Source: Natrinema sp046097095
GTDB taxonomy: Archaea; Halobacteriota; Halobacteria; Halobacteriales; Natrialbaceae
Assembly: GCF_046097095.1 (NCBI RefSeq)
Contig: NZ_CP175700.1
Location: 1-64,000, forward strand
Direction: 5' to 3'
DNA length: 64,000 nucleotides
The position numbers and the translations under genes were made by a program. The notes below the pieces were generated by a model. That model was not told the origin of the DNA and did no database searches. It saw only the letters and a list, made by a program, of their open reading frames with translations. This document shows positions 50,609 through 58,671 of this stretch, one piece after another. Each line of letters begins with the position of its first letter. Within the stretch, counting starts at the first letter, position 1.

Positions 50609-53600
50609 ATTCCCCTCGTTCAACGAGCAGAAGGTCGAGTACGCGCTGCTGGACTGGCTGAACGCCGCCGGCTGGGACACCTACGGTGGCCCCGACGAGC
50701 CGGACGGCTGTACCCAGCTGGACGCGATGTACGGCCGCGACGACAAGAGCGAGGTCGTGTACTGGGAGCTGCTCCGCGAGCAATTGATCGCCCTGAACGA
50801 GCCAGTCACCAGCCACAACGTCGACGACGTGATCACGTCGCTCCGGCGCGACTTCGCCGGTGACGGCCTGATGGAGACGAACCGCAACGTGCAGGAAGTC
50901 CTGCAGAAGGGCCGGCAGGTAACGCTCTCGAAGTCCGACGGCACCTCGGAGGCGGCCGTGGTGGACCTCATCGACCACGAGACGCCCGAGAACAACGCCC
51001 TAATCGCGGCCAACCAGTTCCGCGTCCGCCAGCACGAACTGGTGATCCCGGACATGGTGCTGTTCGTCAACGGCATCCCGCTTGTGGTGACGGAGCTCAA
51101 GTCGCTCACCCAGGACAGTACGGTCACCGACGCGATCGAGGACATCCATGACTACGAGGGCGACGCGCCCCGGCTCTTCAGCCCGGTCCTGTTCAACGTC
51201 GCCGCGGACCACGAGCGCGCCCGGTACGGCGCGGTCAACGCCCCGGAGACGCACTACAACCCGTGGCAGCCCGAGGACCCGACCGGCTCGCCCAGCGAAC
51301 TCAAGGAGATGGCGCACTCGCTCCTCACGCCGGGAACGCTGCTCGACATCCTGAAACACTTCGTGTTCTACCAGCGCCAGCCCGGCGGGGACGCGAAGAT
51401 CATCCCGCGGCACATGCAGTACCACGGGACGCAGGCCATCCTCCACCGGGTCAGCCGGGGCCAGTTCGAGAACGGACTGATCTGGCATACGCAGGGCAGC
51501 GGGAAGTCGTTCACCATGTTCTTCACCGCGCGCAACCTGCTGTACCGGCCGGACATCATCAAGACGCCGCAGGTGCTCATCCTGGTGGACCGGCAGAACC
51601 TGCGGGACCAGATGTCGGACGATCTCGGGAAGCTCATCGACTTCGACCACTACGAGATCGTCACGGACGGCGCCGACCAGCTGCAGTCACTAATCGAGGA
51701 AGGGCAGAGCCAGGTCGTCGTTACCACCATCCAGCTGTTCCAGGACGTCGACGAGAACATCCAGGAGAACGACGAAACCGTCGTCCTCTCCGACGAGGCC
51801 CACCGGTTCATGGAGGCGAAACTTGGCAGCAAACTCGATAACGCCCTCCACAGCTACTACCACTTCGGGTTCACCGGGACGCCGGTGAACGAGAACACCG
51901 AGGCCGGCCGGAACACCTTCCAGCACTACTCGGAGCCGCGAGACGAAGACGGGTACCTCCACCACTACTCGATGGAGGACGGTATCAACGACGACGTGAT
52001 CCTGCCGGTGCACTTCGAGCTACGGCACGGCCTGGACTGGGAAATCGACGACGACGTGATGGATCAGGCGCACGAGGCCGCGACGGGCGACCTCGACTTC
52101 GAGAAGCGGGACAAGCTCATCCGGGAGACGATCAACCAACAGACACTCGCCGAGCTCCGGTCACGACGGATAACCATCACTGAGGAGATCGTCGACCACT
52201 ACCGGGAGAAGCTGGCGCCCAGCGGCTGGAAGGGGATGGTTGTCACGCCGTCCCGGAAGGCGGCCGCGCTATACGGTGAGGAGCTCCAGAAATATCTAGA
52301 TCCGGAGGAAGTCAGGGTCGTGATCTCGTCGGCCGGGAAGTCGGACCCGATTACCCGGACGTACCACACGTCGAAGAGCGAGCGGGAGCGCATCGTCGAG
52401 GAGTTCAAGGACGAGGACGGCAACCCGAAGATCTTGGTCGTCTGTAGTATGCTGCTCACCGGGTTCGACGCTCCGATCCTCAAGACGATCTACCTCGACC
52501 GGCCGCTGACGAACCACAATCTGCTGCAGGCGATCGCGCGGACGAATCGGCCGGCAGAGGGTAAAGAGAACGGGGAGATCGTGGACTTCGCCGGTGTGTT
52601 CGCGGAGGGGAACGTCGAAGAAGCGTTGAGCTACTATCCGCCGGACGTCCGTGAAGCGGCCGCGGAGGACGTCCAGGAACTTCTGGACAGGTTCGACGAG
52701 AAGCTCGAGGAAGCGGTAGCGCTGTTTGACCACATCGATCTCGACGATGGCCCCGAGACGGTGGTTGAGTGCCTGACGTACCTGCGGAAGGACGCGGAGG
52801 CCCGCCGCCGGTTCAAGGAGCTGTACCGCGACGTGGAGAACCTGTACGATACGTTGGCGCCGATGGGTGAACTCGAAGACAGGGATACCGGTCGCCCGCA
52901 GAAGTACAGCTGGCTGACGCAGGTGTACCTCGCGTACCAGCGCAGTATGAATCGCGAGAGCGAGCCAGAGAGGCGGCTGCGGGAGAAGACGAAGGAGATC
53001 GTCGAGAACAACGTCGACGTCGACCGGATGGACGAGGAGTTCGAGGTCGTCGAGTTCGGTGCCGACCACCTCGAACGCGTCCGGGACATGGACGCGGAGC
53101 AGGGGATCACCGAGGTCGCCGGCGCCGCCGACGACTACCTCGACGACCGGTCCGAACACCACCCGCGGTACCGGCGGCTGAGTGAACGCGTCCGCGAGGT
53201 CGTCGACAAGTGGGAAAGCGACGAGGTGACCGCCGACCGCGCGTACGAGGAACTGGTCGAACTGGAGGAGGAGATCCTGTCGGTCGAAGACGAGGCCGAG
53301 GAACGCGGACTGTCACCGTCCGGCCATGCCCTGTTCGCGGCGTTGATGGACGACAGCGACGAGGGCTTCGCGGAGTACATCGAGGACGAGGACGAGGCCG
53401 AGTTCATCGCGAAGCGGGTCGACGAGGAGCTCGCGGAACGCGTCGACACGTCCTATACGGACTGGGAAACGAGTACGCGGACCCGTGAGGACATCCAGAA
53501 ACTGCTGTTGGAGGTCGTCGCAATCGAGGCCGAGAAGCCAGATCTCTGCAAGGACGACCGGTTCCTCGAGGACGCCCGTGAGTACCTAATCGAGAATCAT

Positions 53601-53612
53601 CCGGACGCCTGA
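50595..53612 (+). CDS. hsdR: Type I restriction endonuclease subunit
   Basis: The 1005-residue protein has the N-terminal nuclease with D153 in IPDMVLFVNG and E167-x-K169 in VTELKS, a translocase with Walker A GSGKS (301-305) and SDEAHR (399-404), and a long helical C-terminus with coiled-coil character (about 680-1000). It overlaps hsdS by 14 bases. All catalytic motifs are intact, so the restriction complex is probably active. Its GC content is higher than that of the flanking helicase and ATPase genes. Confidence 0.96.
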   Translation: MSQPKFPSFNEQKVEYALLDWLNAAGWDTYGGPDEPDGCTQLDAMYGRDDKSEVVYWELLREQLIALNEPVTSHNVDDVITSLRRDFAGDGLMETNRNVQEVLQKGRQVTLSKSDGTSEAAVVDLIDHETPENNALIAANQFRVRQHELVIPDMVLFVNGIPLVVTELKSLTQDSTVTDAIEDIHDYEGDAPRLFSPVLFNVAADHERARYGAVNAPETHYNPWQPEDPTGSPSELKEMAHSLLTPGTLLDILKHFVFYQRQPGGDAKIIPRHMQYHGTQAILHRVSRGQFENGLIWHTQGSGKSFTMFFTARNLLYRPDIIKTPQVLILVDRQNLRDQMSDDLGKLIDFDHYEIVTDGADQLQSLIEEGQSQVVVTTIQLFQDVDENIQENDETVVLSDEAHRFMEAKLGSKLDNALHSYYHFGFTGTPVNENTEAGRNTFQHYSEPRDEDGYLHHYSMEDGINDDVILPVHFELRHGLDWEIDDDVMDQAHEAATGDLDFEKRDKLIRETINQQTLAELRSRRITITEEIVDHYREKLAPSGWKGMVVTPSRKAAALYGEELQKYLDPEEVRVVISSAGKSDPITRTYHTSKSERERIVEEFKDEDGNPKILVVCSMLLTGFDAPILKTIYLDRPLTNHNLLQAIARTNRPAEGKENGEIVDFAGVFAEGNVEEALSYYPPDVREAAAEDVQELLDRFDEKLEEAVALFDHIDLDDGPETVVECLTYLRKDAEARRRFKELYRDVENLYDTLAPMGELEDRDTGRPQKYSWLTQVYLAYQRSMNRESEPERRLREKTKEIVENNVDVDRMDEEFEVVEFGADHLERVRDMDAEQGITEVAGAADDYLDDRSEHHPRYRRLSERVREVVDKWESDEVTADRAYEELVELEEEILSVEDEAEERGLSPSGHALFAALMDDSDEGFAEYIEDEDEAEFIAKRVDEELAERVDTSYTDWETSTRTREDIQKLLLEVVAIEAEKPDLCKDDRFLEDAREYLIENHPDA

Positions 53613-53668
53613 CTGTACGTTTTTCTCGTGTGGCCGGTAGTGCCGGTGTCTTGCCGTTGTTCCCGTAT

Positions 53669-54445
53669 CTATAAGCCGTCAAGTAAGTCCGCGGCATCGT
53701 CAATTGTTTCAGCATCCAGTTGCTCCAGGTATTCGGAGTCTAGCTGGATGCGGTCCTCCCGTTCGGCGGGCTCTTCTTCTCCGGTGATCGGGCACGTCGT
53801 TCCGGCTCGCGGGTTCGGATACCGAACACGGACGCTTTTCTTGTTCACCCGGACGACCTGGCCCGCCCGTAGTTCGGGGTTGCGGAATTTGACGATCGCG
53901 CCCGGGGATAACTGTTCGCGTAGCTCGTTTCGTTGCTGTTCGCGTCGCTGGTCGGTCTGTTCCCCGACCGAGGAGCCGATAGCGTTCAGTGCACGTTGCT
54001 CTGCGCCACGAGCTGTCGATTGAGCACGGTCGAGTTTCGCCTCCAGCTCCTCACGGGCTTCCCGTTCGAGGCGGCTACGTTTCTGTGCGCGCCGCGTCGG
54101 GTAGTTCGCGCGCCCGGTCTCCACCGGTGACGGCATCTCTGCCATCCGTCGGCGTTTGCCCATCCAGTCGTTGAACTGGCGGCGGGCCGCGTTGATGTGG
54201 CGGAGCAACCGGTCGTCACTGACGTAGTGTGGCTGTGCGTCTTCCGGCAGGGCAGTATGGATCTCGTCGATCTGCTCGACGGTTTTCTGCGGTGGTGAGA
54301 GAACGCGTGGGACGGTGATGTCTTTCACCGCGTCGATGAGGTCGTTGATACTGGCCGGTTCGTCTATTGGGGCGAGTTCGGTCTGTTCTTCGAGGGCCTG
54401 GAGTGTTTTCTGGCGTCCGGCGCTGATTCCGAGCGGTGTATCCAT
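53669..54445 (-). CDS. Hypothetical coiled-coil protein, 258 aa
   Basis: The 258-residue protein starts at ATG 54445 (MDTPLGISAGRQKTLQALEE). A helical N-terminal half ends in a coiled coil (about 120-185: RRAQKRSRLEREAREELEAK), followed by a basic beta region (about 185-225: PGAIVKFRNPELRAGQVVRV) of KOW-like appearance and an acidic tail. It could bind nucleic acid. It follows a 30-residue micro-ORF by 3 bases on the same transcript. It converges with hsdR. Confidence 0.7.
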   Translation of the reverse strand: MDTPLGISAGRQKTLQALEEQTELAPIDEPASINDLIDAVKDITVPRVLSPPQKTVEQIDEIHTALPEDAQPHYVSDDRLLRHINAARRQFNDWMGKRRRMAEMPSPVETGRANYPTRRAQKRSRLEREAREELEAKLDRAQSTARGAEQRALNAIGSSVGEQTDQRREQQRNELREQLSPGAIVKFRNPELRAGQVVRVNKKSVRVRYPNPRAGTTCPITGEEEPAEREDRIQLDSEYLEQLDAETIDDAADLLDGL

Positions 54446-54448
54446 GGC

Positions 54449-54541
54449 TCAGGTCCCTCCAGATAGCCAGATTTGGGGATCGAGATCTGCGGGATTCATA
54501 GTGATTTTGTCAATAGGTGATGCGTCTGCAAACTCCGACAT
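54449..54541 (-). CDS. Leader micro-protein, 30 aa
   Basis: ATG 54541 opens a 30-codon frame (MSEFADASPIDKITMNPADL, then DPQIWLSGGT) ending at TGA three bases before the ATG of the coiled-coil gene. A TATA box at 54565-54572 lies 24-31 bases upstream of this micro-ORF's ATG, not of the larger gene, so the transcript probably begins here. It may couple translation of the downstream gene, or be a real small protein. Confidence 0.6.
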   Translation of the reverse strand: MSEFADASPIDKITMNPADLDPQIWLSGGT

Positions 54542-54564
54542 TGTCACTGTATGATCCTTGTTGA

Positions 54565-54572
54565 TATATAAA
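54565..54572 (-). promoter_or_regulatory. TATA box for the micro-ORF operon
   Basis: TATATAAA on the plus strand (TTTATATA on the minus strand) is 24-31 bases upstream of the micro-ORF's ATG at 54541. Confidence 0.65.
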
Positions 54573-54722
54573 TCCTATTCGCTGTTATGGCCAAGAGGTT
54601 CAATAGACGCTGCGTTGGTCGTAATCGGGATACTCTGAATACACGTGCCTCATGAGCTCTGAATGTAGCTGTACAGGTCTACAGGTTTGGACGTAGCTGC
54701 CGATCAGATGATCTGACCTTCT

Positions 54723-55460
54723 TTAGACAGTTATCGCTAGTTCATCGATTATCTCCTTCTGGTCACTGTCGGGGATTTCGGAAACGGGCATGTTCTTCTG
54801 AGACAGATTTGTAGGTTCGATTTTCCAGCATCGATTCACCTGAATTCGAAGCGTATCTCCCTGAAGCACATATCCTGGAAGTCCATTCAACACGAAGTTG
54901 ATGACACACATCTTCGCACAGTCTGGATCAATATCCCATCCAACGTAGATAGTTGGACAGTCTCCTCGTATATTTTGAAGACGATCTGCACTCTTCAACA
55001 GAAGGCTTCCGCTTCCGCACCCACTGAGATCACCGATAAGAAGCGGATCGTCAGGCGAAGCATCGCAGATTTTGTCCTCATCTGGGAACGTTATTTCAGA
55101 CATTGTACCACTAACTGAGCCAGGTGTGAAGTGTTGTGCAAAGTTATCTGAGGAAGTTGAGTAATATTCATAAATAGCACCAAGAACATCTTCATTAGTT
55201 TTCTCTAACCCAACGGCAAGCCCGCTAAGGGCTTTTGCATGGAGTTGAAGAAGGTCCTTCACGGTGGCCATGTCGTGGCCATCAGTACGATATCGTTCAA
55301 CTCGAGTCGAGTATTGCCGTTCATCACCGGAGAAGCTTGAAATAGTCAGGTCGAGGAAATCAGAGAAAACCTGATAGGACGAATCACCAGTCCTCGCAGA
55401 AATCTCGTTCAAAGGATTGGTCACCTTCTCACGGATTCCCGGCTTGATTTGAGAACTCAT
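54723..55460 (-). CDS. N6-type DNA methylase homologue lacking NPPY
   Basis: The 245-residue protein starts at ATG 55460 (MSSQIKPGIREKVTNPLNEI). It has a helical N-terminal half like HsdM-type helical domains, YYSTSSDNFAQHFTPGSVSG (about 100-119), a motif I-like GDLSGCGSGSLLL, and the target-pocket strands ENYFV-like region VINFVLNGLPGYVLQGD. The NPPY/F catalytic motif that should follow is absent; the segment reads QVNRCWKIEP. The family is common on mobile elements. It may bind SAM without methylating, or use a different catalytic residue. Confidence 0.65.
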   Translation of the reverse strand: MSSQIKPGIREKVTNPLNEISARTGDSSYQVFSDFLDLTISSFSGDERQYSTRVERYRTDGHDMATVKDLLQLHAKALSGLAVGLEKTNEDVLGAIYEYYSTSSDNFAQHFTPGSVSGTMSEITFPDEDKICDASPDDPLLIGDLSGCGSGSLLLKSADRLQNIRGDCPTIYVGWDIDPDCAKMCVINFVLNGLPGYVLQGDTLRIQVNRCWKIEPTNLSQKNMPVSEIPDSDQKEIIDELAITV

Positions 55461-55596
55461 GATTCCACCTGAAGCTCGATTCCAAGCCATTCCAGCCGAG
55501 TCACAACCGAATTCGTTCTACTGATTTGGTCGCCGAAGCTCGTCTTGGAGATGTCTCTCGTAACCATTTCCGATCATCACGAGGCAATTCTGAGTA

Positions 55597-55614
55597 GCCC
55601 CGCACCCTTCAGGG
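55597..55614 (-). promoter_or_regulatory. Structured leader motif, copy D
   Basis: On the minus strand TTTATTTG is followed by arm CCCC, loop TGAA, arm GGG, TGC, arm GGGG. This is the same plan as copies A and B, with TGC in place of TGA. It lies 137 bases upstream of the methylase-like gene's chosen ATG, further than in the other copies. Confidence 0.45.
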
Positions 55615-55690
55615 GCAAATAAAAAATACCGCTGCTAACGCTCCGTCAGTTGTAGATATTCTCCAAGCAAAACTCCGCCAACAACACTGA

Positions 55691-56582
55691 CTACGGTTCG
55701 ACCGCCGACACGGCGTATTTCTCCTTGAGCGCCTCTTTCATAGCAGCTTCTCGTCGCTCGACGAATTCTTGGAAGTTTTCTAGCGTCGGGGTGACGCCCT
55801 CGGGGTAGCGGTTCACGGTGCGATAATGATCCGCTTCGGCCTCACCAAGCCCGTTGAGCCATTCTTCAGGGAGTGTGTCGCCCTTCCGACGGTTCTCTGC
55901 AGCGTCGAGGAGCTGAAGGTTACCAATGCGGTGGATCTTGTCCGTCACTTTCGGGACCCACCGTTCGGATATCATCAGCACATGCTTGCGGATAGATATG
56001 ATCTACGCTGAGTCGCTCAATATCAAGATCAGCGTGCCCTTCATCAAGTAGTGCGAGGATTGCCGCGACGCCTTTGTGGGTGAACGTATCACCATCGCTC
56101 GCCGCATTGTCGTAGCGTGCGTTCTCGACGGCTTTGTCGACGTGTTCGGCGGTGAGGTGGAGGTCCAGATCATCAAGCAACTGGTCACCTGGGAAGGTCT
56201 CAAAACCGTCTTCCGGCCGAAGGTCGGACAGTGATTTAGCCATAGATCGGGCTTGTGAGCCGGTTAACGCATTGAGCAGTTGGGCCTTGGCAACAAAGCG
56301 GAACGCCGCTCGTTCGTTCGCTTCGTTGACCTCGGCATCAGGATTCTCATAGTAGAATTTCGCCAAGAGGGCGACGAGAAGTATACTCGGCATCGACTTC
56401 GGCGCCAGTCCGACGTTACCGACCGTTTGAAAGCCTCTGTCGATGGCCGTTTCGAAGCGGCCGTGTGGGTTCCCCATGTCGTCGGGGGCAATCCACTTGT
56501 TGCGCATAGCCTTCACCTCATCATCTTTCGAGAATGCTTCGACCGTAGTCTGAAGGAGATCTTCGTTAACCAGATAAATCAA
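55691..56582 (-). pseudogene. Frameshifted C-terminal part of a GmrSD-type (DUF262/DUF1524) restriction enzyme
   Basis: Two overlapping frames together restore a DUF1524 HNH region. The upstream frame (56582 to 55920) ends with LSVDHIYPQ, the start of the HNH motif. The downstream frame (from about 55987) continues ISERWVPKVTDKIHRIGNLQ and LLDAAENRRKG, the next part of the motif. A one-base insertion near 55983-55988 would separate them. The N-terminal DUF262 domain that binds nucleotide is missing, and the frame begins abruptly at 56582. GmrSD enzymes restrict modified phage DNA; this one is broken twice. Confidence 0.65.
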
Positions 56583-56722
56583 GCAGCGGGTGAGGAACTG
56601 TCTCTATTGTCTCACCGTGAGAGAGATTGGGCGAGAATTAGGTGAACGCTTGCAGCATCGTAAAATACCGAGATCATCAAATAATTTCAGCCTCTATCGG
56701 TCCAGAAGTGGCTATATAGTAG

Positions 56723-58429
56723 TTAGCAGATGAGGAGGAACAGCCAGTAGGGAATGTAACAGAGGTTGACCCCGTCCCGCTCAACAACAAGTGAACCCGA
56801 CTGCGTCACTTCCTTTGGCAGGCTATCCGCAATGATGAACCTGTAGGGAGCTTCGTAATCGAGATCGAGAACCTCCTCTCCGCCGGGTATTGGATGCTTC
56901 CCGACAGTCGGATCGAATTCGACTGCGATTTCATCAGCATTCCCTGCGTGTGGATGATAGGAGAGAACAAACGGGACAACAACTCCATCCTCATTGTGAA
57001 GGATGTAGTCGACAGTCCCCGACTCAGTCTCGAAGTATTCCACCTGAGGGTCCTCGTCGCCTGAGCCCCCAACCCTCCACGCCAGTCGTTTCGCATGGTC
57101 AAATGCGACGGTCCGAGCTAGTTTGTACTCGAACTCGTGATTGAGTGACCGGGTCTTCTCGTATGTCTTGAATCCGTGGTGCTCCTGACGTTGGGACAGA
57201 AGTACAACGTGGCGCGGATTCCGGAGGTAGAGTCGTGTACGGCGGTGGCGTTGAAGTGAGAAGTCGTGGGATTCCGAAACGGAGAGTCCGTCATCCAGCA
57301 CGGATAGATACGAATCGATAGTCCGCCGATCGACTTCCAGCTGGTCACTGATGTCCGTATATCGAAGCTCGTTCCCAGCTTGGCTCGCAGCTAATGAAGC
57401 GATTCGATGGAGGTTCTCAGGTCGTTGAATCGATTCATACTCTGCGAGTTCCTTGTAGAGATACAGGAGCAGATGTGATCGGATGAGTTCGTTTTTGACC
57501 GGGGTTTCCGTAGCACGTAGGAATATTCCACCTTTCTGCAGGTACTCACGAGCGGCCTCATACAGGCCATCTCGCTCAACGTCTGAGAAGGCTTCAAAGT
57601 AAAGCTGATTCAACGACGCGACCGCGTCATCCAAGTTTTCCGATTCAGACAAATTACTCCGGACATCCTTTATCAGTGCTTCACCGTCCATACTCCTCGT
57701 TTGATGGGACTCCACGCGAAGAGCAAAATCAGGGTCCGTCTCGAGTAACGCAGAGTCATCATACGCTCCCTGCTTGATGGTGTCTACAAACTTCATCGGC
57801 AACATCGCACGAGGATAATTGATCTTGGGCTCGCTCGAAGCCGAGATACCACTCAGGTCGACCTGCGATTCTACAATACCAGTCAGCAGTAGATAGGTAT
57901 CATCATCTACAAGGTCGAGAAGGGCACTTTGTTGATCTTCCTCGAGTCGCAGAGCCCCGATATCGTCGAGGATGATGTACTTGCGACCTCGACGTGGAGC
58001 GACGTGAGAACGGAAATAGTCGATAACGTTTTCCAGTTTTTCCACAGCGCTGCTTGAAGGTTCGAGATGGTAGAGAGAATCCTCAAGAGGGACATAGAGG
58101 ATCTGGCGTGGATCAACGGAGCCGACGATATCTAAATCACGATGGCCGGGAGAGAAGTCAACGGTGTCTGAATCAAGAATTGCAGCGATGAATTGCTGAA
58201 GAAGCGTCGTTTTGCCGATTCCGGTTGGTCCGTAAATGGGATACACGAGACTCTCAGTACCGTCTTCTCGCTCGTCATCAATGGACTGCAGTACTTTGAG
58301 TAAGTCTGATCGCGGGTCTAGAGAAGCGGTTTGTTCTAACTCAGATAGTGAACTATTGCCTGTATCCCACCATTCGTTATGCCATTCAGCGTCTGCGATG
58401 AAATCAGAACCGTCAGATGGGTCTGTCAT
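56723..58429 (-). CDS. AAA ATPase with degenerate DUF4143/DUF234-like nuclease tail
   Basis: The 568-residue protein starts at ATG 58429 (MTDPSDGSDFIADAEWHNEW). Walker A is GPTGIGKT (67-74) and Walker B YIILDDIG (151-158). A winged helix (about 345-415: NELRYTDISDQLEVDRRTID) and a C-terminal region follow. In that region GTVDYILHNEDGVVVPFVLS occupies the position of the PD-(D/E)XK strand, but the usual E-x-K is replaced by F-V-L. The start is supported by a TATA box at 58453-58460. The family is a class of archaeal ATPases of uncertain role. It is divergent from the AddAB-like operon. Confidence 0.75.
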   Translation of the reverse strand: MTDPSDGSDFIADAEWHNEWWDTGNSSLSELEQTASLDPRSDLLKVLQSIDDEREDGTESLVYPIYGPTGIGKTTLLQQFIAAILDSDTVDFSPGHRDLDIVGSVDPRQILYVPLEDSLYHLEPSSSAVEKLENVIDYFRSHVAPRRGRKYIILDDIGALRLEEDQQSALLDLVDDDTYLLLTGIVESQVDLSGISASSEPKINYPRAMLPMKFVDTIKQGAYDDSALLETDPDFALRVESHQTRSMDGEALIKDVRSNLSESENLDDAVASLNQLYFEAFSDVERDGLYEAAREYLQKGGIFLRATETPVKNELIRSHLLLYLYKELAEYESIQRPENLHRIASLAASQAGNELRYTDISDQLEVDRRTIDSYLSVLDDGLSVSESHDFSLQRHRRTRLYLRNPRHVVLLSQRQEHHGFKTYEKTRSLNHEFEYKLARTVAFDHAKRLAWRVGGSGDEDPQVEYFETESGTVDYILHNEDGVVVPFVLSYHPHAGNADEIAVEFDPTVGKHPIPGGEEVLDLDYEAPYRFIIADSLPKEVTQSGSLVVERDGVNLCYIPYWLFLLIC

Positions 58430-58452
58430 AGAGGAACTTGACCCCGGCATAG

Positions 58453-58460
58453 TATAAATA
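58453..58460 (-). promoter_or_regulatory. TATA box for the AAA ATPase gene
   Basis: TATAAATA on the plus strand (TATTTATA on the minus strand) lies 24-31 bases upstream of the ATG at 58429. This fits a leaderless transcript and argues against the two upstream ATGs. Confidence 0.65.
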
Positions 58461-58671
58461 TGTAGCATCCTGATGAGGCAAATTTCAGTTTTAGCGTAGC
58501 ACCAACGTTCTTGTAGGTGGGCTGTGAGGACCCTCAATATGATATGTCCCCGTTTGGCTAGATTCGTTTTCGACTTACCCTGCAAATCAGCAGCAGGCTC
58601 TCAGTCAAGGAGATTCTGGCCCAGACTCCGATCCACGGAGGAACAACTGGTGGCTTCGGGGGACGATAAGC

